From Bacillota bacterium (lineage in GTDB: Bacteria > Bacillota_I > Bacilli_A > RF39 > UBA660), in assembly GCA_003149915.1 (NCBI GenBank), contig QAMK01000031.1, positions 33,317 through 97,316 on the forward strand: a stretch of DNA of 64,000 bases, in the 5' to 3' direction. The translations under genes and the position numbers were made by a program. Shown piece after piece: positions 37,958 through 48,250 of this stretch (position 1 is the stretch's first letter; each line of letters begins with the position of its first letter). The notes below the pieces were generated by a model. It did not search any database and was not told where the DNA came from. It saw only the letters and a list, made by a program, of their open reading frames with translations.

Positions 37958-39050
37958 TTACCGAACCTCCTTCAAATAACATTCTATAAAAGCATCTAGA
38001 TCACCGTCTAATACTTTTTCAACATTTGGCGTCTCATAATTGGTACGATGATCTTTTACCATCGAATACGGTTGCATAACATAACTGCGGATTTGGGAAC
38101 CAAATTCAATATTTTTGGTTTCTCCCTGAATGCTAGCAATCTTTTTTTGTTGTTCTTCTAAAGCCAGTAAATACAGTTTGTTTTTTAATATCTTCATTGC
38201 TTGTTCACGATTTTGAATTTGACTTCTTTCGTTCTGACAAGTAACGACAATCTTAGTTGGTAAATGGGTAATTCGAACGGCTGAATCGGTCGTATTGACA
38301 TGTTGTCCACCAGCGCCACTAGATCGATATACATCAATTTTCAAATCTTTCTCGTTGATTTCAATATCAGGAATCGAATCAAACACCGGCGTAACATCAA
38401 CGGAAGCAAAGGAAGTATGGCGACGATGATTGGCATCAAAAGGAGACAATCTAACCAAGCGATGAACACCTTTTTCACTCTTCAAATAACCGTATGCATA
38501 ATCTCCTTGAATCATCAAAGAGGCACTTTTAATACCCGCTTCTTCGCCATCTTGATAATCTAAAATTTGATAAGAAAAACCATGTTGTTCTAAATATCTT
38601 GCGTACATACGGTAAAGCATCCATGCCCAATCGCATGCTTCTGTACCTCCAGCACCCGAATGAATATCCAAAATACAATTTTTAGAATCATACGGTCCAT
38701 CTAGCAATAAAAGTAAGGACTCTTCATCCAAAGATTGTTGTAAAGAAGTAATATCACTCGCCACCAACTCAAGTAACTCTTGATCGACATCTCCAGAACT
38801 GAGTATTTCCAAATCGTTTGTTGCCAAATTGCGAATTTTTTCAAGCGAACCTACCATCTTTTTTAAGTTGGTAATCTTCTTTAACACATCGTTTGCACGA
38901 GCGCGATCAGACCAAAAATCAACTGCCTGCGTACTACTTTCTAACTTCTCAATTTCTTTCTTTTTGGCATCAGCGTCAAAGTGACCTCCATAAAGATTGT
39001 GCTTCTTCTACTACCGATTCCAACGTTCTTTTCATTTCATTCAAATCCAT
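37958..39050 (-). CDS. prfB: Peptide chain release factor 2, with programmed +1 frameshift
   Basis: RF2 recognises UGA and UAA. The true start is ATG 39050 (MDLNEMKRTLESVV). After 24 codons the frame meets CTT TGA C (38976-38981), with GGAGG (38985-38989) three bases upstream of CTT, the classic RF2 shift signal. A +1 shift continues as DADAKKKEIEKLESS through the GGQ peptide-release motif (SGAGGQHVN) and the SPF stop-recognition tripeptide (LSPFDA). UGA at the shift site lets RF2 level control its own synthesis. A shorter reading starting at 38887 misses the N-terminus. Confidence 0.95.
38976..38989 (-). promoter_or_regulatory. RF2 +1 frameshift site
   Basis: Internal Shine-Dalgarno GGAGG, three bases (TCA), slip codon CTT, then TGA C. 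All parts are present and correctly spaced. Confidence 0.93.
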
Positions 39051-39189
39051 TTAAATCCCACCTTATTAAAAATAATTATAACATAACAAAATCAATTTAT
39101 GAATTACTAGGATAATTTTCATATTCATTTTATCACGGGCTTTCCCATTTCAGCAATGATGAAATGAATGACAAATGATAACACAAAAA
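39051..39189 (-). other. Upstream region of prfB with possible RNA fold
   Basis: An extended -10 (TATGTTATAAT near 39072) lies about 20 bp before prfB. Farther up (39132-39180), TTATCA/TGATAA could enclose two small hairpins (ATTTCA/TGAAAT and GGG-AAAG-CCC). No known RNA class was recognised. Confidence 0.35.
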
Positions 39190-39209
39190 AAATAAGCAAA
39201 TGCTTATTT
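39184..39209 (-). terminator. Terminator of the anchored surface protein gene
   Basis: AAATAAGC-ATTT-GCTTATTT followed by T on the minus strand, touching the stop codon. Confidence 0.82.
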
Positions 39210-40501
39210 TATGCGGAAGTAGTATCTTGGTAAGTCTGAAAAACTTCATAAGAAACATCTCGTAAAGAGGAAACATCAGAAATACTTTGAACATCATAAC
39301 CAAGACTTTGTAATTCTTTCAACAACTCCTCTTCTGATAAATAACGATCGGAAATATCAGTCCAAGAATTCTCATCGATACTACCACTGACAACTGGAAC
39401 TAACTCTACTTGTACTCTTTGTTCTACTTCGCTAACGGTTCCTTTACTAAAAGATGGAACCAACAAAGAATAGCTTGACCAATCACTCCAAATCATCGTC
39501 GTGTCTAGACGAGTTGCATTTTCACTCGGAGCAACTGCATAATAATCACTTTCATTCGTAGTCGTTACATTGTAATATCTAGCAGCATATGTCTTAGTGC
39601 TATCATCTCTTTTAGCACCCATAACAGGAGCAACTAAATAATATGTATTTTCATCGTCCGGATTAGTAGAACCAGATGGATAATAATACTTTGGTCCATC
39701 TTCTTCGTTTTGAATGTACCATTTATAGGCATAATTTTGAGAAACTTCTTTAAATGGATAATTAGAATCCGGAGTATCTTTATAATATTCAATTACTTTT
39801 TCACAATCTGTTTGATTGTATGGATAATAACTCTTCACATCACCAGACCATTTAAATAATTGAGTACGATACCGATAATAGGTTGTTTCTTTCACAACTT
39901 TATATTCCAATTCTTCAGGAATTTCATCTTGCCAATACGTTTGTGCCTCACCAAAAACAACATCACTAGTATCTAAACGAGCAGCCTTATATGTAAAGTT
40001 TACTCTTGCATTTGTCTTATCGATAATTTCAGACTCATCTTCAATCTGAACTTGAGAACCAACGGCAACAGTCGTTTTATCATCACATGCAAGCGAAACC
40101 TCAAAGTGATAATTACCACTTTCTAATTTACAAACTCTAACATACGTATTGGCACCATCACATTTATTATAATATTTGACATCTGAAATTAAGTGTTCTC
40201 TCTTGATTGTATCCAAAGTAACGTTAATACATTCTCCAACAGCAGACGGCAATTTCGTCGCATCAAAATCAAAATACGTTTTGGCACTAGAAAGCAAATA
40301 ATCAGATGGAAGAGTAGAACCCTCTTTTTCAAATGGATCAATTTGGCTAACTTCATAAGCGTTAATTCCAAATGTAACAATTAAACAAATAGAAACTGTC
40401 AAAACAATTAAAAGACCAATTTTGTACCCTCTCAATATTTTACGACTTGAGTAATTTGAAGAATCATTCAAATCATTTGTATAATTCATACCATTATTCA
40501 T
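39209..40501 (-). CDS. Membrane-anchored extracellular protein, 430 aa
   Basis: Single-pass protein: polar N-terminus (1-26), one membrane helix (about 27-48) and a long outside region rich in Tyr, Thr, Asp and Ser. Two imperfect units around 270-330 share the pattern YYxVAP...ATRLD, suggesting internal duplication. Only two Cys-bearing short loops are seen (ACDDK, KCDGAN). No LPXTG or catalytic motif. Family unknown. Its own terminator follows and the IS30-type element lies upstream. Confidence 0.65.
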   Translation of the reverse strand: MNNGMNYTNDLNDSSNYSSRKILRGYKIGLLIVLTVSICLIVTFGINAYEVSQIDPFEKEGSTLPSDYLLSSAKTYFDFDATKLPSAVGECINVTLDTIKREHLISDVKYYNKCDGANTYVRVCKLESGNYHFEVSLACDDKTTVAVGSQVQIEDESEIIDKTNARVNFTYKAARLDTSDVVFGEAQTYWQDEIPEELEYKVVKETTYYRYRTQLFKWSGDVKSYYPYNQTDCEKVIEYYKDTPDSNYPFKEVSQNYAYKWYIQNEEDGPKYYYPSGSTNPDDENTYYLVAPVMGAKRDDSTKTYAARYYNVTTTNESDYYAVAPSENATRLDTTMIWSDWSSYSLLVPSFSKGTVSEVEQRVQVELVPVVSGSIDENSWTDISDRYLSEEELLKELQSLGYDVQSISDVSSLRDVSYEVFQTYQDTTSA

Positions 40502-40576
40502 ATGATCACCCTATCATCCCAATTATATTCTAATATAAATATATCATGTGACCACTAATTTTACAAGAAACAAAAG

Positions 40577-40592
40577 AACTTTATTTTATAAA
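40577..40592 (+). repeat. Left 16-bp direct repeat flanking the IS
   Basis: AACTTTATTTTATAAA, identical to 41795-41810, directly touching the element's left inverted repeat. Read as a target-site duplication. Confidence 0.65.
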
Positions 40593-41794
40593 TGCAAATG
40601 GAAATAATAAGTGTCCGCACATCTAATTACCTAAATGTAAGTTAATTTATTGATTTAATAATAACATGTTTGAACTTTTGTAGTCAAACATGGCACGAGG
40701 ATAATTATTGATCCAATCTTCTATTTTCTTTATAAAAGATGTTTTGATATTTGCGATATCCGTTCCTTTTGGAATCCATCTTCTAATCAGTCTATTATTA
40801 TTTTCATTACTTCCTCGTTCTCCCGAACAATATGGATGAGCATAATAAATTTTTACTCTAATTCCTTTCTTTCTACAGGATTTTTCTATCCCTTCGTACC
40901 CCATAAATTCTACACCATTATCAAATGTTATTGACTTAAAAATTTGATAAAATTTACTGCCATATTTTCTTTCCAGTTTATCTAATGCTCTGGCTATTGT
41001 TTCTGTCTTTTTATTTGATAATTTCATTATAATTTCTTGTCTCGTTTTTCTTTCTGTTAAAGTAAATAGAACTGTTTTAGTTCCTTGTTTTCCTACAACT
41101 AGGTCACCTTCCCAATGTCCATATACTTCTCGTGTTTCAACTTCTTTTGGTCTATGTTCTATACTTTTTTCTGCTGGAACTTGTTTGGATACTCGTTTTT
41201 CTTCGTTTTTACTTTTCTTTTTCTTTTTATAAATTATTTTACCTGCTTTTACTTTCGTAAATAAATTGCCTTCTTTGATTGCATTTCTTATTGTCTTACC
41301 ACAAACCTCAACTTCAAAACCTTTATTTTTCAACTCTTTAGATATTACTTCTGGCGATTTATGTCCTTTTACTATTTCATTTTCTATATATTCTACTAAT
41401 TTGATATCTTTATCCAATTTCATCTCTGGCCCTTTTCCTGTTTTGTTATAATCATATTTTTCTTGGGCTATCATCGCACTATATTCTTCTTTTTCTTCCC
41501 ACTCATATCCTCTAACAATTACTTTTCCTCTTTTGATTTCTCTTCTTATTGTTCTTTCACTTTTATGCAATAATATAGCTATTTCACTGATTCTTCTATG
41601 TTCTTTATTATACCATCTTTCTATCATTGTTCTTTCTGCATATGTTAGGTGTTTATATTTTTTCTCTTTTTTGTTATAATGTAAAAGACACATATTTTTA
41701 CCTCCAATGTTTGTTTAGTCACTTACATTGTATCATAGGTAACTCTATGTGTCTTTTTTTATGCCCTTACCGGACACTTAATTTTTCAATTTGT
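40593..41794 (-). mobile_element. IS30-family insertion sequence, about 1.2 kb
   Basis: One transposase gene between imperfect inverted repeats (40593-40617 and 41771-41794; inner 10 bp TAAGTGTCCG identical, 20 of 25 positions match overall). The identical 16-bp sequence on both sides marks the insertion. The element looks intact and fairly recent. Confidence 0.85.
40647..41693 (-). CDS. IS30-family transposase
   Basis: A 348-residue DDE transposase. N-terminal helix-turn-helix (LTYAERTMIERWYNKEHRRISEIA...RTIRREIKRG), then the catalytic core: WEGDLVVGKQG (first Asp), TFDNGVEF (second Asp) and PYCSGERGSNENNN with the catalytic Glu of the family's ERGxxENxN. All catalytic residues are present, so it is probably active. 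Confidence 0.95.
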   Translation of the reverse strand: MCLLHYNKKEKKYKHLTYAERTMIERWYNKEHRRISEIAILLHKSERTIRREIKRGKVIVRGYEWEEKEEYSAMIAQEKYDYNKTGKGPEMKLDKDIKLVEYIENEIVKGHKSPEVISKELKNKGFEVEVCGKTIRNAIKEGNLFTKVKAGKIIYKKKKKSKNEEKRVSKQVPAEKSIEHRPKEVETREVYGHWEGDLVVGKQGTKTVLFTLTERKTRQEIIMKLSNKKTETIARALDKLERKYGSKFYQIFKSITFDNGVEFMGYEGIEKSCRKKGIRVKIYYAHPYCSGERGSNENNNRLIRRWIPKGTDIANIKTSFIKKIEDWINNYPRAMFDYKSSNMLLLNQ

Positions 41795-41810
41795 AACTTT
41801 ATTTTATAAA
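41795..41810 (+). repeat. Right 16-bp direct repeat flanking the IS
   Basis: AACTTTATTTTATAAA, identical to the copy at 40577-40592. Confidence 0.65.
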
Positions 41811-41859
41811 ATAATAATTAAAAATTTGACAAGTCACTTGCCGATTCCACAAAAAGATA

Positions 41860-42387
41860 CTATAAATGTTTGATTTTTTCCTCCAACAGTGGATTTGCTT
41901 TTACAAAGGTATTGGTTTCTTCATCATAATCATACCCTAAAGAAAGAGCAATTCTTGAACTAATTCTCTCTTTTGTAATATCAGTAATACTTATAAAAAA
42001 GGTATCAGGGTTAGCAAATATCTTTTCTTCCGCTAATTGCACAGCCATTTTAGCATATCCTTTTCTACGATATTTAGGTAAAGTAGCTACAGTAATATCT
42101 GTGATTTTTTTATTTTTTTGAATAGCATTAATACAGGAAACAGGGATTCCATTGATTAATAGTAAGTACTCTGTAGATGCTAATTCTAAAGGAGAGCTTT
42201 GCCTTTTCGTAGCCACAAAATATTCAAAATCCGATTTATCTTTTTGCTCAATTACTGGGAGTTGCTTAAAAATACAAGACATTTGATATCTGCGTTTCCA
42301 ATCAATACCAGCAGCTTCTTGTACAAATAAATAATCCAATTTCAAACTATTCTCGTCATCATTTGATATTTCTACTAATGTAACCAT
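41860..42387 (-). CDS. GNAT-family N-acetyltransferase
   Basis: A 175-residue acetyl-CoA-dependent acyltransferase. The acetyl-CoA loop reads YRRKGYAKMAV (R/Q-x-x-G-x-A) after a beta strand ITDITVATLP. The C-terminal TKERISSRIALSLGYDYDEE also fits. The start at 42387 has AAGGGGA upstream. The substrate is unknown. It lies next to the IS and the interrupted surface gene, in an accessory-looking stretch. Confidence 0.75.
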   Translation of the reverse strand: MVTLVEISNDDENSLKLDYLFVQEAAGIDWKRRYQMSCIFKQLPVIEQKDKSDFEYFVATKRQSSPLELASTEYLLLINGIPVSCINAIQKNKKITDITVATLPKYRRKGYAKMAVQLAEEKIFANPDTFFISITDITKERISSRIALSLGYDYDEETNTFVKANPLLEEKIKHL

Positions 42388-42570
42388 AATTATAATCCCC
42401 TTTGTTTGCAAAGTATTATACTTTAAATACGAATCCGTGTCAAAGAAAATCAATATAAACACTTATTTTAGAAGAATTTTTAAAATACTAAATAAGAAAC
42501 ACTATCGATACTAGATCAGTCACCAAAAGATATTTATAACACTTTATTGGATTTTCTATCAACTTTATTA

Positions 42571-42603
42571 AAAAAAACAAAAGGTACTTCAAAAGTACCT
42601 TTT
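42571..42603 (-). terminator. Terminator of the interrupted surface gene
   Basis: AAAAGGTACTT-TTG-AAGTACCTTTT then G and seven T on the minus strand: an 11-bp stem reaching into the stop codon. Confidence 0.9.
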
Positions 42604-45600
42604 ATCCTAATGAACCTGAATTGAAAACAACATTGAAAATAAATTGTTTTTCTTCACCTTGAAACTGATAAGTAACTGTAGAACGTACGGAAGCTGAATT
42701 AACATTCAAAACACCTGGAGAATAAGAAATGGTAAATGTCAAAGAAGATGTTTCGCCAGGCAACACGTCCATTTTATCCAAACTTGCATCAATAGAATCA
42801 ATTTTATTACTTCCTGATAAAGTTTCTGTCTCTACAACACCATCTCGCATCGCAAGTAACGTATCATTTTTAAATTGTACAGTATACTGAATTGGTCCAG
42901 TCGAATGTCCCCACATCCAAATTGGTGTATTCAAAGTAAGTGTGTACTCATTTCCATTCCAGACTTCGGAATCTACAGATAGACCATAATCAGCCAAGTT
43001 TTGATCAGTTGAGATATATCCACCATTTTCTGTTTCCACTGGTGTGACAGGAAGAGCAATCCCTTCATATTTTGGCAAGGTTGTAACAGAAATCGTTTGT
43101 TTGATAGAATTTCCAGCATTGTCATAAACCGTAACGCCCATTTCATATCCAGTCTCTTTCTCTAAATTAGAGCAAAGATAACTAGTCTCTGTCGTTAAAT
43201 CACTAGAAATACCATTGCCGCAATCGTAGATGTAACCTTGAATTTCGCTTCGTTCGGAATCTTCACCAACATCTTTTGCATCAATATTTAAACGTGCTTG
43301 ATTATAATCCAAATCAGAAATAGTAATTTCATTGATTTCTGGAACAAGTGGATCAATTTTAGTAACTTCAAAGGCACTCGTCTGGGAATTATATCCATCG
43401 CTTACCATAAAGTAAAACATTCCATTTTGTTGATACAAATACGTCTGTGAAAAATCTGTAATTTGATGCCAGTCCCCATCCGGACTAGTCGTACTATAAT
43501 AATAGGTTTCTCCAGGATTACTTTGATAACTAACAGAAACGACTTTCTGTGGTGCCCACTTATCAGCACCAGAAGTTAAAGAAACAACGCCAAAATCATT
43601 CGTAGTGACATGATTACAAATTGGCTCTGATTTATTTCCAGCATTATCTTCTACTTGAACACAAATATTGTAATCTGTAGAATTTTTAAGACCCAAGAAA
43701 ATATAGACACCATGCGTTTGAGGAGAAGACCAAGAAGCGCCTCCATCAGACGAATAATAATATGCTTTAATACCAGAATCAGAATCCGTTGCATCTACTT
43801 TAATAGAAATAGAACTTGTCGTTGTATCACCAGAATCATCTAAGTTAATGACCGGTGGCACATTATCTAAAAGATATGGTGGAGATGCAATCTCTAAAAC
43901 GTTACCAGCACGATCTTGTGCTCTTACAAGGATATAATAACTTCCCGTTTTTTCTGATAACGTCAATTGAATCGTCTTTGAAAGCTCAGACAAATCACTC
44001 ACATCTGTCCAATTGCTAATAGATTCAAATGAAGTAGCGTCTGAAATAGCATAAGAAATGGAATTCAAACCAACATTATCACTTACCGTAAACGATACAG
44101 AATATTCTTGATGATAATTTTCATCGTTATTAGCAAAAGAGACAGTAGGCTTTTGACGGTCAATATTATCGATTGTCAAAACGAATTCTTTGCTGTAATT
44201 AAATCCATCCGTATAACGGAATATAATCGTAGTATTTTCATAGACATCCATTGGCAATATACAAGAGGAAAACTCATTTGTATCGCCCTTTTTACATTGT
44301 AATTCAAACTCATCATAAGAGTTGTTAATTGTTACCTGAACAGAACTATTGATCAATTCTCTAGAAGATACTGAAATATCTGGCACTGGAAGTTCTAACA
44401 ATGCTACTTCTTTTTGAATCGTTAAAACATTGCCCGCCTCATCGGAAACAGCAATTACCAATTGATGAGTACCACTAACAACTTGTGTAAATTCTCCCGT
44501 TTCCTGCCATTCACCATTATCCAACTGATAACGATAAATTAATCGATCAGATGCAGTAACATTATCTGTTGTCGTACCAGAAACAGAAATACTATTTGTC
44601 GTCACACTGATTTCTGGCTCATAAAGATTCGGCTCTTGTTTATCAATATTGGAAATTTCTTGTGACAATTCTTTGCCATAATTACCATGTTCATCATCAT
44701 AACGAATCAATACAGTTGTATTCTGTGAAACAACAATTTGATGATTGCTTACTTCAATCCAATTATTTCCCTGATCTATACTATAGAAAAGAGATAAATC
44801 TGAGTTATTTTCTAACGTTATTGTAACATCTTGATTTGTGATTTGAGTAGGTGCAATCAAATCGATTACAGGTGTTGGAATAGATTCAGTCGTAACAACA
44901 GTCTTAACTGTACGAATATTACCAGCCTCATCTATTGCTTGTACAAAAATAGTATAAGCAGTATTTGCTTTTAGCCCATCAAAAACAGCACTAGATTGAA
45001 ATTCACCATCATCAATTGCATACGAATACTTCAAATTTTCATCAGATGTTACATCATCCGTTGTACTTGCAGATACAGTAATTTGATAAGTATTTACTTC
45101 AAATGTAGGTTGAAACTCTTCTGGAGGAGTAATATCTGGTGGAGGTGTTGGGGTTGGTGTCGGTGTTGGAACCGGTGTTGGTGTAGGTGTTGGCTCAACC
45201 GTCGGACTTGGTGTTGGTTCAATAGTTGGAACTGGAGTTGGTTCAACCGTTGGAACTGGAGTTGGTTCAATAGTTGGAACTGGTGTTGGTCTTGAAGGTT
45301 TCGTCGGAGGAGTCGGAGTTGGTGTGCTAGGAACTGGTGATGGCGTAGGCTCAAGCGGTATCTCCTCTTCATCACTTTCAAATTTTGCAACCAAAGTAAT
45401 GTCACTAGTAATGGAATCAGAAAAATCAAACAAACGATTGTCTACATACCATCCAGAAAACGTAAATCCATCCTTTTGTGGTTCTGCTGGTGGAGAAAGT
45501 CTACTACCATCATCAACAATTGCTTGATTAATAATTTCTCCATCTACAACAAATCGAACAGTATACTTTGCATACTCAATGGCTTCCCATTTAGCAACAA

Positions 45601-45868
45601 GTGTAATATTAGAAGTTACTTTTGTACTAAAATCAAAAGGTTCGTCATTATAGTACCATCCAACAAAGCGATATCCTTCACGACTTGGTTCTTCTGTTGG
45701 TAAAGAGACAGTACCATCTTTTTGAATATCAACATCATAACTTTCATTATAAGACTGAAACGTTATCGTTACTTCATCTGATTTCTAAAAAAAAACAAAA
45801 AAGCAGAAAATCAAAAGCAAAATTAAGATAATCAAGATAAAAACAAAACTTTTCTTTCTATCTTTCAT
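42602..45868 (-). pseudogene. Large surface protein interrupted by an in-frame amber codon
   Basis: The reading frame runs from ATG 45868 (AGGTGG upstream): MKDRKKSFVF, a hydrophobic signal anchor, then TAG at 45785-45787, and continues open for about 1060 codons. The next part has two Listeria-Bacteroides (InlB-type) repeats ([39 protein letters not shown]), a Pro-Thr linker of PTPVPTIE units, then at least six Ig/FN3-like units (AIDEAGN, QDRAGN, EDNAGN, YDNAGN). No start codon exists after the TAG in the early frame, so the rest would not be made unless the stop is read through. No LPXTG motif. A nonsense mutation or sequence error are both possible. Confidence 0.75.
45132..45360 (-). repeat. 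Pro-Thr linker coding repeats
   Basis: Tandem 24-30 bp units encoding [20 protein letters not shown] sequence, a stalk between the InlB-type repeats and the Ig-like units. Prone to length change. Confidence 0.7.
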
Positions 45869-46059
45869 TTACATCCACCTCTACGATAAAACCATTATAA
45901 CAGAAAAAACAGAAAAATAAAATATACAACATATCCACATTTAGTACATTCCATATATATTTGTTTACAAAATATTATTTTTTATGCCGCTAAATTAATT
46001 TTTTTAATCATAAAAACAAGTATCTTTTAAACCTCAAAAAATTCAAGCAAACAAAAAAG
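45869..46059. other. A-T-rich intergenic region
   Basis: About 190 bp with no gene. Holds the upstream sequence of the surface gene and the end of the S66 peptidase unit, whose weak terminator (AGATT/AATCT stem then six T) sits at 46053-46074. Confidence 0.4.
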
Positions 46060-46078
46060 AGATTAGACGAAATCTATT

Positions 46079-47092
46079 CTATTTTAACTCAAATGACATT
46101 TTTCCAACCCCATTTTCAACATCAATGGTTGCAATTGAACCATTGATAATCGTAAAACAAGGTCCTTTATGAGAGATGTCTGCATCATAGATAACAGAAA
46201 TAGAAAGATGTCCTAAAACACTATCTAACAAACATTTTTTCGTATCATAACCATAATAAGATTCCATTTTTCCGAACCTACCAAAAATGACACCTATACA
46301 ATCTTCAAAGTATCCTAACTCCTGAAATTTCCACAACACTCGAATCGTCTCTTCCATCGTAAGTTCACAATTATCAAAATACCAAATGATGCCATTCTTT
46401 GAATAGCGTCTATGAAATTCTTGAAAGCCATCGTATTTCGTTCCGGCAAGTTCAGCAATAATATCAAAACATCCACCAATGATTCTACCATGTAAATGTA
46501 CAGGCTTTTCATCCAAAGTATTCCAATACACTTTTTGATCAAGTTGATATCCTTCTAACCCAGTTACCATCGGTACAAATTCATTCTGATACATATCGTA
46601 ACTTTTTTGTAAAATTAAATTACCTGTTAAAAATTCTAAAAAAGTCAATTCACTTTGGTGTAGTTCCAATGCGCCAAAGTTGCTATAATTATGGCCATAT
46701 ATAGTAGCAATATCATATTTTGTCGTAATCGAATACAAAAGACCAGTAGGATCAGAAAAACCTGCTACAAATTTTGGATGAGAAACAAGTAAAGAAAAAT
46801 CAACAAATGGCAATATCTCTACTAAAAAATCGCCACCATCGCAACACAAAATACAATCCACATCATCAGAAGAAAACATATCATTAATTTCCTTAGCCCT
46901 ATCTTGTGCAGAAGCACTTCGTCCCATTTGACAAGAAAATAAATTTTTAGAAAGAACAAGTTCAAATCCTTGCGACAGAAAATACTTTTCTGCTTGTAAC
47001 AAACGCTGGTTCGATAATTTTTCACCACCACTTGCAGAAGGCGTTGGAACACCAATACAATTTCCCTTTTGAATAAATTTTGGATATTTCAT
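46079..47092 (-). CDS. S66 peptidase (LD-carboxypeptidase / MccF-like)
   Basis: A 337-residue protein of the S66 serine peptidase family, which includes cell-wall LD-carboxypeptidases and microcin C immunity protein MccF. Proposed nucleophile Ser113 in AGFSDPTG and His in ISHKGPCF near the C-terminus. The usual RGGYG loop is CDGGD here. No signal peptide, so cytoplasmic. It could recycle peptidoglycan peptides or cleave toxic aminoacyl-nucleotides; the loop change leaves this open. Confidence 0.8.
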   Translation of the reverse strand: MKYPKFIQKGNCIGVPTPSASGGEKLSNQRLLQAEKYFLSQGFELVLSKNLFSCQMGRSASAQDRAKEINDMFSSDDVDCILCCDGGDFLVEILPFVDFSLLVSHPKFVAGFSDPTGLLYSITTKYDIATIYGHNYSNFGALELHQSELTFLEFLTGNLILQKSYDMYQNEFVPMVTGLEGYQLDQKVYWNTLDEKPVHLHGRIIGGCFDIIAELAGTKYDGFQEFHRRYSKNGIIWYFDNCELTMEETIRVLWKFQELGYFEDCIGVIFGRFGKMESYYGYDTKKCLLDSVLGHLSISVIYDADISHKGPCFTIINGSIATIDVENGVGKMSFELK

Positions 47093-47152
47093 AAAATCCT
47101 CCTAGTTCATTATCTACATGTATCATAACAAACCAATAATTCTTAGTCAAAC

Positions 47153-47183
47153 AAAAAACAGATATTGATTTTATTCAATATCC
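47153..47183 (-). terminator. Terminator of the diaminopentanoate dehydrogenase-like gene
   Basis: GGATATTGA-ATAAAA-TCAATATCT then G and six T on the minus strand. Confidence 0.8.
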
Positions 47184-47197
47184 GTCAAGATAAATAT

Positions 47198-48250
47198 CTA
47201 TTTTACAATTGTTTTTAATTCACCCATACGTGATGTTGGAACAAATCCCGGCTCTGCTTTGATAACATCAGGAATTCGATTGACAACAGTAGCACAAGTT
47301 AATCTTACCGTATCTGGTTTTTCAATCACTAAAGTCGTATCTGGTTCACCATAAACAGTCCAAGCATTACGATCGAACTCATCTTTATTATAAACTTTTC
47401 CAATACATTCTGTTTCTAATGTAATACCCTCTTTGGTTTCTGTCGTAACGACGGCACTCATTCCTGTTGCCATCCCTGCTTTTACAGTCATTCCTAATGT
47501 ACTAGATTCAATATCATAATCATTAAACTGAGGAACACATTTTTGACGTTGACTAATAACTGTTAAACCTAACTTATCACAAAGCCAACCGTTAACATTC
47601 CACATATAAGAAGGCGCATAAGCTCCACTTTCAATAACCTTTTGGCGTTCTTCATCAGAAATTTCATCAGCACTAGCAACTTGTGCATTAAACTCTTCTT
47701 TTGTAAGTCCGGCGCCATGCGCTTTTGCTAACGCAATACCGTAATCTTCAACGTTATAAGAAGAACTTCCTTTAATTTTAGTAATATTATGACTTGCTCC
47801 GACAAGCGTTGTAATTAAATTTCCCCAGAAAGCATCTTGATAGCCACTTCCGGTAATAGTACAATTATTTTCTTTTGCAAGCTGATCAATTTTTGTCGTT
47901 AAAGTTGGATTAGAATTCATCGGATAAAATGCTTCTTCACAAGTTGTAATAGCATTAACTCCACATTTGGCACAAAGCATCAAAGCATCTTCAACATCTG
48001 CCAACAAACTCATTGTTGTAACAATCACACAATCCGGTTTCAATGTCATCAACATCTGTTCAGCATTGGCAACGTTTTCTACAACTACTCCTTTCTTATC
48101 AGTACCCATAATATCTCCGATATCTTTACCAATTACATTTGGATTGATGTCAACTGCTCCTACGATTTCGCCACCATTATCGATTACATAACGCATCGTA
48201 TAAACACTCATCTTTCCACATCCATATTGGACTATTTTTAATCCATTCAT
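47198..48250 (-). CDS. 2,4-diaminopentanoate dehydrogenase-like oxidoreductase
   Basis: A 350-residue NAD(P)-dependent enzyme: Rossmann motif YGCGKMSVYTMRYV and a fold of the dihydrodipicolinate-reductase type. It resembles the dehydrogenase of clostridial ornithine fermentation (2,4-diaminopentanoate). No other genes of that pathway are next to it, so it could act on a related substrate. It lies at the border of an A-T-rich, gene-poor stretch. Confidence 0.7.
   Translation of the reverse strand: MNGLKIVQYGCGKMSVYTMRYVIDNGGEIVGAVDINPNVIGKDIGDIMGTDKKGVVVENVANAEQMLMTLKPDCVIVTTMSLLADVEDALMLCAKCGVNAITTCEEAFYPMNSNPTLTTKIDQLAKENNCTITGSGYQDAFWGNLITTLVGASHNITKIKGSSSYNVEDYGIALAKAHGAGLTKEEFNAQVASADEISDEERQKVIESGAYAPSYMWNVNGWLCDKLGLTVISQRQKCVPQFNDYDIESSTLGMTVKAGMATGMSAVVTTETKEGITLETECIGKVYNKDEFDRNAWTVYGEPDTTLVIEKPDTVRLTCATVVNRIPDVIKAEPGFVPTSRMGELKTIVK

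Noticed and set aside
44996..45429. Trp/Cys/Arg-rich and His/Gln/Leu-rich frames over the Pro-Thr linker
   Set aside because: Shadow frames of the repetitive PTPVPTIE codons in the surface gene.
45785..45787. TAG recoded as an amino acid
   Set aside because: TAG clearly ends other genes, such as the first yitT copy whose neighbour starts two bases later.
45779..45800. Phase variation or transcript slippage at T9 restoring the surface gene
   Set aside because: Both 8 and 10 T lead quickly to other stops; the TAG is in frame with both halves, so an indel does not bypass it.
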